Notes under the pieces: generated by a model
Told to the model about the DNA's origin: nothing
Database searches by the model: none
Seen by the model: the letters and a program-made list of their open reading frames with translations, nothing else
Made by a program: the position numbers and the translations under genes
Origin: Chondrus crispus
Taxonomy: Eukaryota > Rhodophyta > Florideophyceae > Gigartinales > Gigartinaceae
DNA: 64,000 nucleotides
Assembly: GCF_000350225.1 (NCBI RefSeq)
Contig: NW_005178809.1
Span: 577,875 to 641,874, forward strand
Direction: 5' to 3'
Part shown: in pieces, positions 50,548-60,391 of the stretch
Position numbering within the stretch: position 1 is the stretch's first letter
Layout: each line of letters begins with the position of its first letter

Positions 50548-53500
50548 TCAGTCGGGCAGTAGCCTGTGAAAATGCTTCCAATTTTCTACCTGCTCTTTCG
50601 CGAAGTTTCGGCGAATTGATATGTGCTTAGCATTTCTTATCCCATCAGTGGACCAGCGCAGAGCACCATGGTTGTCTACAAAGATCGGAGTTCTCGGTTT
50701 CTGCTCCATGTCCAGCACTGAAAGCATCTTCCTTAACCAGATGACTAATTTGCACAGCTCGCTTGCAGCAAAGAACTCGGACTCACACGTAGACAGTGCC
50801 ACAGCATCCTGCTTGACACTCTTCCAGTGAATAGCTGCACCTCCAAGTTGTATGAGTATCCCACTGGTAGACTTACGATCTACACGATCTCCAGCCCAAT
50901 CGGCGTCAGAGTATACGGTCAGAGTGTTATCTCCGGGCCCAATCCTCAAGGCGTAGTCGCGAGTGCCCTGCAGATATCAAAGCACTCGCTTCTTAGCAAT
51001 AAGGTGTGATGTTTTAGGCTCTTCCATGTGCCTGCAAAGAATTCCAACCGCTGCGCTGATGTCTGAGCGTGTTCTCGTGGATGCGCACAGTAAGGAGCCA
51101 ATAATTTCTTGGTACAAACTCATTTCTGCATCCTTTTCCGCCTCTAACAAAGATTGGTTCGTGCACATTGGCGTAGTGACAGACTTAAAATTAGCCATTC
51201 CAAATCGATCGAGAATCTGACTGATATACTGGCTCTGAGACAGCCAAAGGAATTGTTCATCTCTGCGAAACGTCACTCCCAAAAAATGGCTCAACATCCC
51301 GAGGTCCTTCACATCCAAATGATTTGAAAGCTCTTGCTTGATTGCATAAATAGAATTTTGTTCCCCGATAATTATTATGTCATCGACGTACAGCAAAATC
51401 CAACTGTTTCCCCGCCGAAATGCACAGGCATCTGAAAGTAGGGATGTGAACTTTAAATCGGTCATCACGTCTACCCACTTCTTGTTCCATAGTTTTGGAG
51501 CTTGCTTGAGACCATAAAGGCCCTTCTTAAGCTTCAATACTTCCCCTGGTCCACAGAGTTCGACTCCAATCGGCGGAGTGGCGTACACATCGCTCTCGAG
51601 CTCGCCATGGAGAAAGGGAGTTCTGACGTCCATCTGATGCACATCATAGCCTTTGAGTAGTGCGACAGCCAGCGCTGTCCGAACTGTTGTGAAGTCTACA
51701 ACGGGGGCATACGTCTCCACTACGTTTCCCTGCATGAAGCCACGCACAACAAACCGAGCTTTGTACCGACTTACAGTGCCATCCTCATTTAGCTTCCGCT
51801 TGAATACCATTTTCGTTGAGAGAGGACTGATACCTTTAGGGAGTGTCACAATATCCCAGGTATCATGTTTTTCCAGCGAGGAAAGTTCTGATTCAAGTGC
51901 TGCGGTCCACCTATCAGCATCTGACATTGCTTGGGCTTCTGCTACTGTAGAGGGCTCTGCCATATCAGCAACTCCAGTAAATTGAGCATGTCCAGGAGAC
52001 AGGTAGTCGGGCTGCCTCGTCTCTCTACGGGGATACCTCCTCTCTTCCACTGATGGTTCTTCATCTTCTTCTACTTCGTTAGGTGTAGGCCCAGAGCTTA
52101 AACCGGTATCATCTGCAGTACCCGTACTGATCTGATCGGGGGGGTAGTACGTTAATTGCTCCATATCAGCATCCTGCGGGGTCTCATCGACATTTTCTTC
52201 CTGATTCTGAGGCTTGGTTGCAGGGTCCTGGTTCACAATTCCGCTCGTTGGGGTTGCGACACTTCGTCTTGGACCACTACGCTGATGGACACGTGGATGC
52301 TGATCAGAATCTAACACTCCTACCGCACTGTCGTCAAACCAGTCACCGCCAGGAAATTCTGTCGCAACAATTTGAACATCTCTTGATACAGTTGCATTAT
52401 TTCTTGACCGAATCCAGACCTTATATTGGCGACTTTCATTACAGTACAATATAATCCCCTTCTCACTTTTTACACCTAGCTCATCCAGCTTAGCTTTGGG
52501 GACGTGAACCCAGGCAAGACACCCAAAGACACGGATATGATCAACTCGAGGCTTCACGCCTGTTAGCATTTCGAAAGAAGTCCTGTTCGTACGAGGACAG
52601 TAGAATCGGTTACGAAAATCAGCAGCAAATGTAACTGCTTCCGCCCAGAAAGATCTGGGTAGATGTTCATGAGCCAACATCGAGCGCGCTGATTCCATGA
52701 TGGTTCGGATTGTACGCTCAGCAATGCCGTTACTCTCGGGAGAGTACGGTGGGCTGCGGCTCACTTCGATGCCCTGTGCAACAAGGTGACTGACTAGACC
52801 ATCATACTCTCCCCCATTGTCAGAGTGGACACACTTGATAGTGCAGTCGTACTTTCGTTCAAACCACAATTGAAACTTTCTGAACTCCTGCAGCACTTCT
52901 GTTTTCCATCTAATCGGTACCACGGTAATAAATCCAGAGTACTCGTCGATAAATGACACGTAGTACCTATCCCCTCTTAAGGACTCACACGACATGGGTC
53001 CACAAACATCGCTGTGGATCACCTGTCCAGCGCGATGAGCTCGATAGTTGTTTGCCTTGAAAACCTTACGGGAGTGTTTTCCTTCCTGGCAGCTGTCGCA
53101 CACGTCACTTCTGTCCTTGTAAGTAGTAGTATCTAGTCCGATTACAGAACCCTGACGCCGGAGCTGCTGTATGCTGTACTTGCTGGCATGGCCAAGCCGG
53201 GCGTGCCACATGTGCTCTGGCACACTGCGCGCGGCCTAAGCAGGAGCAGAGGGAATGATGCTCCCGACCAAGATGTAGATGTCTGACAGTCGCCTTCCCT
53301 GAAACATGAGAGTCCCTTCCTTCATTGCTAAACATCCATTCGTGAGAAACGGAGCTCATACCCGTCTTGGCAAAGTGCAGAGCAAGATATCAAGTTTGCC
53401 TTGAGCTGGGGAACAATCGGAACATTTCTTAAAACAACTGTACGATTCGCGATATCGCCTCCACTCTTGAGAACAGTAGAGAATTGGAGGATTCCTCGCT

Positions 53501-54620
53501 GCACAGCAACGACAAAGCTTCCGTCTCCGAGAATGATAGTCCTGGCAGGAATCGGTTCTGTATTTGACGGCATAGATGCGCTGTAAACCATGTGATGACT
53601 GACGCCAGAGTCAACTACGAACTCATACTGATCATGTTCAATGGCATCGGAGTGAGCCATTAAACCCCTGGTCGGGTTTGCAGTGCCATCTCGACGCATG
53701 TCCGGATCATCATATCTTTTATGACGCTGTTGGTGAGGATTGTCACCTCCATATGAGTCCTGCCTCTGTGCACAATTTCTGATTAGATGTCCAACCTTAT
53801 TGCAGCCGTGACATCTCCTGCGCTCGACAAAGCGCTTGTGCTTCTTCGCAGCGAAGTGTTTCGGTAATCTGAATTTACCAGTAGCCACCGCATGGCCACC
53901 CTCGCTGGGATCCGAGCTGGCATTTGGCTTGCTCCAGTTCCGTTCTTCATGTTCTTGCAGTAGACGCGCGGTCCCTACCTCCCAAGTCAGTGCATCACCT
54001 ACTGTCTGCATGGAGGACACAACGTGTCCATACGCAAACTCTCTCTTATCTCCGAACGAGGCCCAGAAAATGGCAACTTGCATGTCCTCCGATACTGTAC
54101 TGTTCATGGCATGCAGATGATTAAATATTTCCTCAAAGAAGTCGATATAGTCGGACATTATTTGTTCTTTGTATGACAGCCTGGTCAATTTCGTCTGCAG
54201 CTGAACGCGCGTAACCACGTTTGATACAGCATATCGGTCGGATAACCTTTTCCACATGTTGAAAGGATTGTCCTTCTCGGACAGACATAGCCGAAGTGGT
54301 TTGTTGCCAAGCCCATGTATCAGAACGGCGCGTGCTAAAGCGATATGCTGATTATGTTCAGTTGAGAGCGGATTATCTGCGGTTGCCTGCCCAATTATGT
54401 CCGTTGTGACAACGTACAAAATTCCCTTAGCGGCAAGTGCCGCCTCAGTTCTAGCACACCACAGCTGGAAGTCTTCACCATGACGCCCCAGAAACTTGTG
54501 GATTCTCTTACTGTCTTCCATAGCCAGGCAAGCTACAGTAAGGTAGCAACACTGTAGAGCGGTGTGTCGAACGAGGGACAGTAAAGAACGGACAAACGAA
54601 TAGACACGGATCGACGGCAA
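50548..54620 (-). CDS. Copia 2 gag-pol region (fossil element part)
   Basis: In element order: gag (helical domain with LSYKEQIMSDYIDFFEEIF near 54160), zinc knuckle CHGCNKVGHLIRNC near 53800, protease FVVDSGVSHHMV near 53600, integrase zinc finger and core (HARLGHASKYSIQQL near 53190; SDNGGEYDG near 52815; YSPESNGIAERTIRT near 52730), reverse transcriptase (VYATPPIGVELCGPG near 51560; LLYVDDIIIIGE near 51390) and RNase H (VYSDADWAGDRVDRKSTSG near 50900). Confidence 0.92.
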
Positions 54621-54656
54621 AGGAGGATGAGCAGGGATTGCAGTCGTAGCAATGGG

Positions 54657-54670
54657 CTGGGCCCATAACC
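54657..54670 (-). other. Copia 2 primer-binding site, half-tRNA type
   Basis: The minus strand reads GGTTATGGGCCCAG directly after the 5' LTR, a perfect 14-base complement to the anticodon arm of eukaryotic initiator tRNA-Met as I know it. Confidence 0.75.
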
Positions 54671-54973
54671 TTCTGAATGGTCAGGGCTGAGATGTTGAAC
54701 TTGTGACGCAGAACTAACTTTGGGGTGGAACTCGAGTGTCTCTGTTTTACAAACTTCAATCCCTACGATTGACCTATGTACTTATACTAATACCCGAGCA
54801 GAGAGGTTACATCTCATAGTGGAGTTCGCCTTTCTGCCCTAGATCGTAACATAGATTTTCTACTGTATTTTCCAATTTCGACGAAGGAAATTTTGGTCCT
54901 CTTGTACTGGTCCTCAGGTCCTCGCTCACCCTTATGGTTACTCTGCGCAGTGATCACATACTTCCCAGATATA
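54671..54973 (-). repeat. Copia 2 5' LTR
   Basis: 303 bp, adjoining the primer site. Confidence 0.88.
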
Positions 54974-54984
54974 CAAGTACGGTA

Positions 54985-57088
54985 CCCCCTATGTTGGACA
55001 TGGCAACAAATTGTTGGACAATAAAGAAAATAAGAGAATGTATCTAAAATACATGAAATAGAACATTTGCTGGACAGTTTTCGTCAAAGTTTGGCGGTTA
55101 ACGTGGCTATATCTCTGGAGCTTTTGCTTTGCAATAAATTTGCATGGCATAATCGAATTTCCCGCCCTCCTTACCCCTTTTTTCCATCGACTTACGCCAA
55201 AACTGCTTAAGCCGTTCGTGTTTTTGGTTCACCATCTCGAGTTTCGGTTTTCCACAATCACAATACAATTTCCTCAACCCGTTCCCCTTCTATCTGCCAT
55301 TCAGCTTTTGCCAACGACTTGCAGCTATGACCAAAAAGAAAAGTCTCGAGCAAAAAGGAAGGCAGCTGTTCCAGCAAGCCGTCATCGCCACTGAGAATGG
55401 AAAATCCACGACAACAGCTGCTGCGATCGCGCGCCTGCCCCGTTCCACCTTTTACTACAGGCTTAAGAATTTACACATCGCACGCAAACGGCGTACTTAT
55501 CTTACAGAAGTTGAAGAAACTGTGATTGTGGGGCTTCTTGAGCGCTATGCGCTGCAGGGCTTCCCACTTCGTCGCACAGACCTCTGCGACGCACTCAAGA
55601 TTTTTGTTAGCGCCCTTCCCCTGGAGGGCCAAAATGCTCTACCCTTTCGCAAAAACGTCCCTGGAAAAAAGTTTCTCAAGAACTTTGCAGACCGTCACCG
55701 ACAACGAATCAATTTTGTTAGGGCATCTAAATAGGAGCGACCAATGCTACAAATCTCACTCAACACCTGGTGGCGCTTGAGTCTGTAATGGCCGAAAACA
55801 ATATCGATCCATGCCGAATTGCAAATCTTTATGAAACCGGTACCACTCCTAACCGAGACTGCAACCAGACTGCTCGAACAAAAGTATACAATTTACGTGG
55901 AGTACAACCACAACAGCGAAGCCCAGAATTTCTAAATGTGAATCGCATAACCATGTTGTCGGTAATTTTCGCAAATGGGGCACCAGGAAGGTCAATGTTC
56001 GTCTGTAAAGGAAAATATTTACAATTCAGAACTACTGTGGTTGATGGAAAACCGGTCGTGGAAACTTTGGCGGACTGCCTACCGAGAGGCAGCATAGTTA
56101 CAATGCGAGAAAACGTCACCGGGGTGGATGGCCACAATTTTATTGAATGGGCTAAGCTATTTGTTGACGATGTGAAGGATTTGACAATGAACAATCGGAA
56201 GGTTTTGTTAGTCCTTGATGGCTACAGAAGCCATATGACGTACCAAGCCTTAAAAACATTACAATCTTGAGGCGTTATCGTATACGCTCTCCCGGCGCAC
56301 ACAAGCGGATACCACTCGATATCTCTGGTTTGGGCCATTTAAGGAGTCACTGCGCGCAAGTGTGGAGCGGCTGGCATCACCATGTGTGAGTAACAAATAC
56401 GACATTTTTGATTATCTGTAAATCATGAGAGAAGCATTTTATCAATCCTTTCCAAGAAAAAACAGTGTTTCAGGCTTCGCGAAAGCTGGTATCTGGCCAC
56501 TGCACGCGCCCGCATTATTACCACGTCCACTACCTGAGTCGGCTCCAAACCGGAGTCGCATATTGACAGTTGATGAGCTTGGAGATTTGCTGGAATTGAA
56601 AAGATCTGAGAGCCGCAATGGACTAGGACTACGTCCTAGGCTGATGGCAAATGGCTACTTGGATACTTCCGCTGGTTTAGGTCTCACGACAACCTCCGCA
56701 ATGGCGCTTGTGCATGGAAAATTTAAGCGAGACAGGGCGAAAATGGACGCCCAACAGCGTCGTGAACGCAATCGGGACGACGCCGAGAAGATACTGTACG
56801 AGCGGACTCGGGAAACACGCATTTTGGTCTGCATGCGACGTGCGCAACGACGGACAGCGACATATGGAGATCCCCTCATTCTTCCTCGACCTATTCGCAT
56901 CCGGAGACAGATAGCCAAGAATCGCGCAGCATCGCATTGACGCCAGAAAAATGATGCCGCTGATGCTTTGCTTTCAATCGCAGTTCCGAGATCAGGCAGT
57001 GCCGACTGATATGTTTTTCCAGCCTTGTAATCATATTCTGATTAAAATGTTTGGGCCATGATTGTCATATGCTGTCCAACTTACGGGC
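54985..57088 (+). mobile_element. Tc5/pogo-like DNA transposon (dead)
   Basis: The left end CCCCCTATGTTGGACA and the inverted right end GCCCGTAAGTTGGACA are similar. They bracket a broken DDE_1 transposase. The ends are worn and no clear target duplication remains. Confidence 0.55.
55327..56940 (+). pseudogene. DDE_1 (Tc5/pogo-like) transposase, broken
   Basis: ATG at 55327 begins a helix-turn-helix part (TAAAIARLPRSTFYYRLKNL) and a CENP-B-type segment ending FADRHRQRINFVRASK at a stop near 55734. The DDE part continues in other frames: IANLYETGTTP near 55815, where the first Asp of the usual NLDETG is replaced (Tyr-Glu), LLVLDGYRSHM near 56210 with the second Asp, and ALPAHTSGYH near 56287. 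Stops follow at 56268-56270 and 56339-56341. The C-terminal part (56425-56940, AFYQSFPRKNSVSGFAKAGIWPL) is again open. At least two frameshifts and two stops are present, plus a changed catalytic site. Confidence 0.8.
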
Positions 57089-57129
57089 TCCGTTTTTCCC
57101 ATTTTGAGGGCCATTCCATTCATCGTGAT

Positions 57130-57294
57130 TGTCATGCAGAGAATGATAACCACTGAGCAAAAGGGGAGGTGCCGTTGGCCAACGACGTGAGAGAGGAATG
57201 ACTGGGAGTCATATGAAGGAATCAGCAGAGAAGGAAGCATCGCAAGTGGGAATGAGCAGACGAGTTCAATGAAAGAGTTGAAGGAATCACCACA
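57130..57294 (-). repeat. TRIM 3' LTR
   Basis: 165 bp; shares its outer 90 bp and its last 10 bp with the 5' LTR. Confidence 0.85.
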
Positions 57295-57471
57295 GTCCCC
57301 CTGAACTCGTATATGAGTGACTCAATGAGAAGGATTGCCGGATTAACTTGAAAGTATGAGCGCAGGTTTACCCTGAACCTGAAGGTTTTTGATGCGTGTT
57401 GATGACGTCTTACAGTGCGGGGTGGACCTTGAAACCTGATGAAAATGGGGTTTTCGGCGTCATGTGAATAC

Positions 57472-57597
57472 GTCGGGTGTGAGACGTGTTCGGCTTGTGA
57501 GAGGTTGCTTCTAACGACGTCGGGTGGTTGACGTGTGAGCTTGTGAGAGGTAGCTTCTAACGACGTCGGGTGGTTGACGTGTGAGCTTGTGATAGGA
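57472..57597. repeat. Tandem repeat inside the TRIM
   Basis: Copies of a unit containing TTCTAACGACGTCGGGTGGTT and TGTGAGCTTGTGA, repeated about 2.2 times. Confidence 0.8.
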
Positions 57598-57653
57598 AAG
57601 TGTGGGAAGGAGGTGTACGGTGGGATTCGAACTGGCGTGCGCAGCAGTAGAAT

Positions 57654-57666
57654 GAGGCCCATAACC
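57654..57666 (-). other. TRIM primer-binding site, half-tRNA type
   Basis: The minus strand GGTTATGGGCCTC follows the 5' LTR directly; it matches the initiator tRNA-Met anticodon-arm complement over its first 11 bases. Confidence 0.7.
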
Positions 57667-57766
57667 TGTCATGCAGGGAATGATAACCACTGAGCAAAAG
57701 GGGAGGGGCCGTTGGCCAACGACGTGAGAGAGGAATGACTGGGAGTCATATGAAGGAATCACCACA
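57667..57766 (-). repeat. TRIM 5' LTR
   Basis: 100 bp, followed outside by GTGAT. Confidence 0.85.
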
Positions 57767-58729
57767 GTGATTGCCAATCACGCAATCACGCAATCACGCG
57801 ATCACGACATTAATTTAACGTCTTTCTGCATCGTTCCTTTCTCCAACGTGTGCTACTTGTAGCTGTAAACACATTTCCACGGCTTTGCATGTGCATGTGT
57901 TAAGTTAACACATGCACATGCAAATGTAAAGTTAACATTTTACATTAACACTGTTAACGCACTTCTTGCTTCATTCCATTTCACGTTTGGCACTCTGGAA
58001 AAACGAACTTGCCGGACGTAGTCAGTGATTACCCACCATCACTGCCCAGAGGTGTCCCAAGCTCTCTAGCCGGGTGTACAAGGTTTCGGCGTTCAATTCT
58101 CATATCGTTTGTGGAGAAAAAGCTATTGTATCCCGTGTTCCGGTTGGAGCTCTGCTCCATTTGTGTGCACTGGAGAAGTGATCGTATTTGTGTGTGTCGT
58201 TGTATATGGCTTTTGTGTTAACGCACTCTCAAACGCAGCATGGCATTCTTGGGCGTTCAGATGGCGGTGTGGACATATGCACAACATCCTTGCTCCCCGC
58301 TGTCAATACAAGGTGGCATATACTCCTCTGCGCATCTGTGAGGGCGAGGTAAACCTTCCTGGAAAGTGTACATACCTTAAGATAGGAAACCTAAGCCTGT
58401 GCTCCTCATATGAAGCCGAAAACTGTGGGCCCAGATTCAGCGCACTTTCTATCTGGATCCAAACCTTTGCGTCACGACATATCCTTCTTAGCACCAAGGG
58501 TACACAAATTTACTGTGTGTCAACAGCAGCGGTCATGGGTCTCGTTCTTGTCCGCGTTCTTTACCATGCCCCTCCCACTTTTCTTTGCGCTTTGTGCCAG
58601 CATCGGTATGAATGCTGATGGCAGCGTCAGTGACACAGATTCCTATGAGGTCGGCCGCTGCCTAGCTCATCATGATCGGCACCTGCGCAAAAAAGGTGCG
58701 CCTGCTTATCATGATACAGGCACTCTTCA
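57767..58729. other. Intergenic and N-terminal remains of a Harbinger gene
   Basis: CAATCACG is repeated four times at 57775-57805. A 41-bp palindrome lies at 57884-57924. From about 58600 a different frame (ADGSVSDTDSYEVGRCLAHHDRHLRKKG) may be the N-terminus of the pseudogene that follows. Confidence 0.4.
57884..57924. repeat. 41-bp perfect palindrome
   Basis: TTTGCATGTGCATGTGTTAA, one G, then its exact reverse complement. A second shorter one (ATGTAAAGTTAACATTTTACAT) follows. Confidence 0.95.
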
Positions 58730-59974
58730 GTGCAGGGCAAGGAATCTCATGAAGGGGCCGGGACGTCCTTACGCTCTTCATGGAGAAAAAGGCCGTGCTT
58801 CTGGAAAGTTGTCAAACCCCTCACCGGACATCGGTTCAGGAAAACGTTTAGGCTTACATGCTACCAATTCAGGACGCTAGTAGCCAGACTACGTCCCAAA
58901 CTCGACCACAATAGGGTGATGGCTGGCAGGGCAAGCGGTCTGTTACAGGCTGAAATCAAGACGGCCGTTCTCCTCCGATTTCTGTCAGGTGGTAATCACC
59001 ATGATCTCTGTCTGCTATTCAACCTGCAATCTTCCTCACTATAAGACATTTTCCGCCGCACTTTAAGTGCATTTCTGTCTTCGTTTGAGTTGCCGGGTAT
59101 ACCGGAGGATGTAGATAACTTAAAGAAGATGGCCCTTGACTTTAAGCTATCTCGTCCTCGTGGGAGTCTACTAAACGGTTGCATCGCGGCTCTTGACGGC
59201 ATGGCTATCAAGATACGGAAACCGTCCAAAGCATTTCATCCAGCACAGTTCTTTTGCAGAAAATTTTATGCTATTCCAGTTCAAGCTATGGTTGACTCCA
59301 AGTATCGCTATCGATGCTTTTCGGCTCTCTGCGTCGGAGCCACACATGACTCGTTATCTCACGAGATCTCTGCGCTTGGAAAGTTCTTGCGAGATAAGAG
59401 ACTCCCGTCGCCGTTCTGGATTGCGGCTGATGAGGCGTATGTCTGTTCGGATTTTCTCCTGACGCCGTTCCCGTCTTCTTCCTTTGACCGTTCCGCTTTG
59501 TCAAAGTAAAAAGATGCCTTCAACTTTTTCTGCAGCTCGCTGAGAATGCACGTTGAGCAGGCTTTCGGAATTCTCGTGGGACGGTTTGGAATTCTCTGGC
59601 GCGCACTTCGCTTTTCCTTGGATGTCAACACCAAGGTAATTTTTGCCACGATGCTGCTACACAATTTTTGCATTGACCCCTCTGAGGAAACGGAACCAGA
59701 GGCAATGCCAGAAAGGGAAAGGAGGGAGAACGCGACGGCTTTCAGGGTGTGGTATCATGACTCTCACGGGAGTATTTGGGCTCAGCATGAACGTGCTTCG
59801 GTGCCGACCTGCGGAGACATGGCAATGCAAAAGTCTTTCTCAAGGAGAGAAATGGTTCACTCCTTAAAAAGAATGGGACTTACGAGACCATATGGGCAAG
59901 ATCGGTTTGACTCTGATGACGAAGATTTCAGTTATGCACTTTATCAGATCCTTGCAGTGGACTTTGTTGAGTAA
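58730..59974 (+). pseudogene. PIF/Harbinger DDE_Tnp_4 transposase with two in-frame stops
   Basis: One frame throughout, interrupted by TAA at 59042-59044 and TAA at 59507-59509. Family features: TCYQFRTLVARLRPKL (near 58857), AALDGMAIKI with the first Asp (near 59190), CVGATHDSLS with the second (near 59335), IAADEAYVCSDFLL, and MHVEQAFGILVGRFGIL with Glu (near 59548), then LLHNFCID. An upstream part in another frame indicates a further shift before 58850. It is dead but retains all three catalytic residues, so decay is fairly recent. Confidence 0.8.
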
Positions 59975-60304
59975 TTCAGCTACATCCACCACATCTAATC
60001 CCGGAATAACCATTACAGTGACCCAAGATTTCATGGCATGAGGTTGTGCACATGAATTCATTTCATGCACAGGTTGATCTCGTGTTGAAATCAACTCTCC
60101 TGTATGTGACTGGCTACGTTGCGTGGCCACATTGCATGTCAAGTTTAGATAATGACATTTCATGGAGTTCATCAATCCCAGGGATGATGGACTACCTTGT
60201 CGACCATGGTGGTAAGTAGTACATAGAGTGGTATAATATGTTGCAGCTTGAACTTGAATCTAAAAGATAACAACGTTTTTACAACTCGAGTAACTATTCT
60301 AACA
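59975..60304. other. Intergenic, including the 5' LTR end of copia 3
   Basis: Copia 3's 5' LTR must end at 60304 (CTAACA, then the primer site). A minimal LTR TGTTGC...TAACA would be 60239-60304, but the start cannot be fixed because the 3' LTR is outside the window. TTCATG/CATGAATTCATTTCATG-type repeats occur around 60040-60080. Confidence 0.45.
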
Positions 60305-60318
60305 GGTTATGGGCCTAG
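60305..60318 (+). other. Copia 3 primer-binding site, half-tRNA type
   Basis: GGTTATGGGCCTAG directly after CTAACA; one difference from the complement of the initiator tRNA-Met anticodon arm. Confidence 0.7.
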
Positions 60319-60391
60319 TTACGAACGCTGCACTACCCGAGTCTAAGAAATTGTTCAACTAATCGATTGCGCGTGCGCGGGGCGTCGAGCA

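Larger units (their letters stand above)
50096..54973 (-). mobile_element. Ty1/copia LTR retrotransposon 2
   Basis: Minus orientation with 303-bp LTRs at 54671-54973 (5') and 50096-50398 (3'); about 9 differences by eye (97% identity). Boundaries are those of the shared block, within a few bases. The flanks do not form a target duplication: left is dispersed repeat copy C, right is a Tc5/pogo-like end. Integrase precedes reverse transcriptase, so it is copia. It is broken in about two or three places. Confidence 0.92.
57130..57766 (-). mobile_element. TRIM: miniature copia-type LTR element
   Basis: Only 637 bp. LTR-like ends at 57667-57766 (5', 100 bp) and 57130-57294 (3', 165 bp, with about 65 bp extra), TGTGGTGATT...CATGACA in element sense. 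A perfect 5-bp target duplication GTGAT lies at 57125-57129 and 57767-57771. A primer site follows the 5' LTR, and the polypurine tract CAGGGGGAC precedes the 3' LTR. The 372-bp interior has no coding capacity and includes tandem copies of a roughly 57-bp unit (about 57470-57597). About 2 differences in 100 aligned LTR bases suggest a young insertion. Confidence 0.85.

Noticed and set aside
57618-57640. GTTCGAATCCCACC on the minus strand resembles a tRNA T-arm
   Set aside because: The T stem does not pair and no acceptor or anticodon arm fits; it lies inside the TRIM interior.
57775-57805. Short CAATCACG direct repeats, considered as a CRISPR-like array
   Set aside because: Units are adjacent with no spacers, and the genome is eukaryotic.
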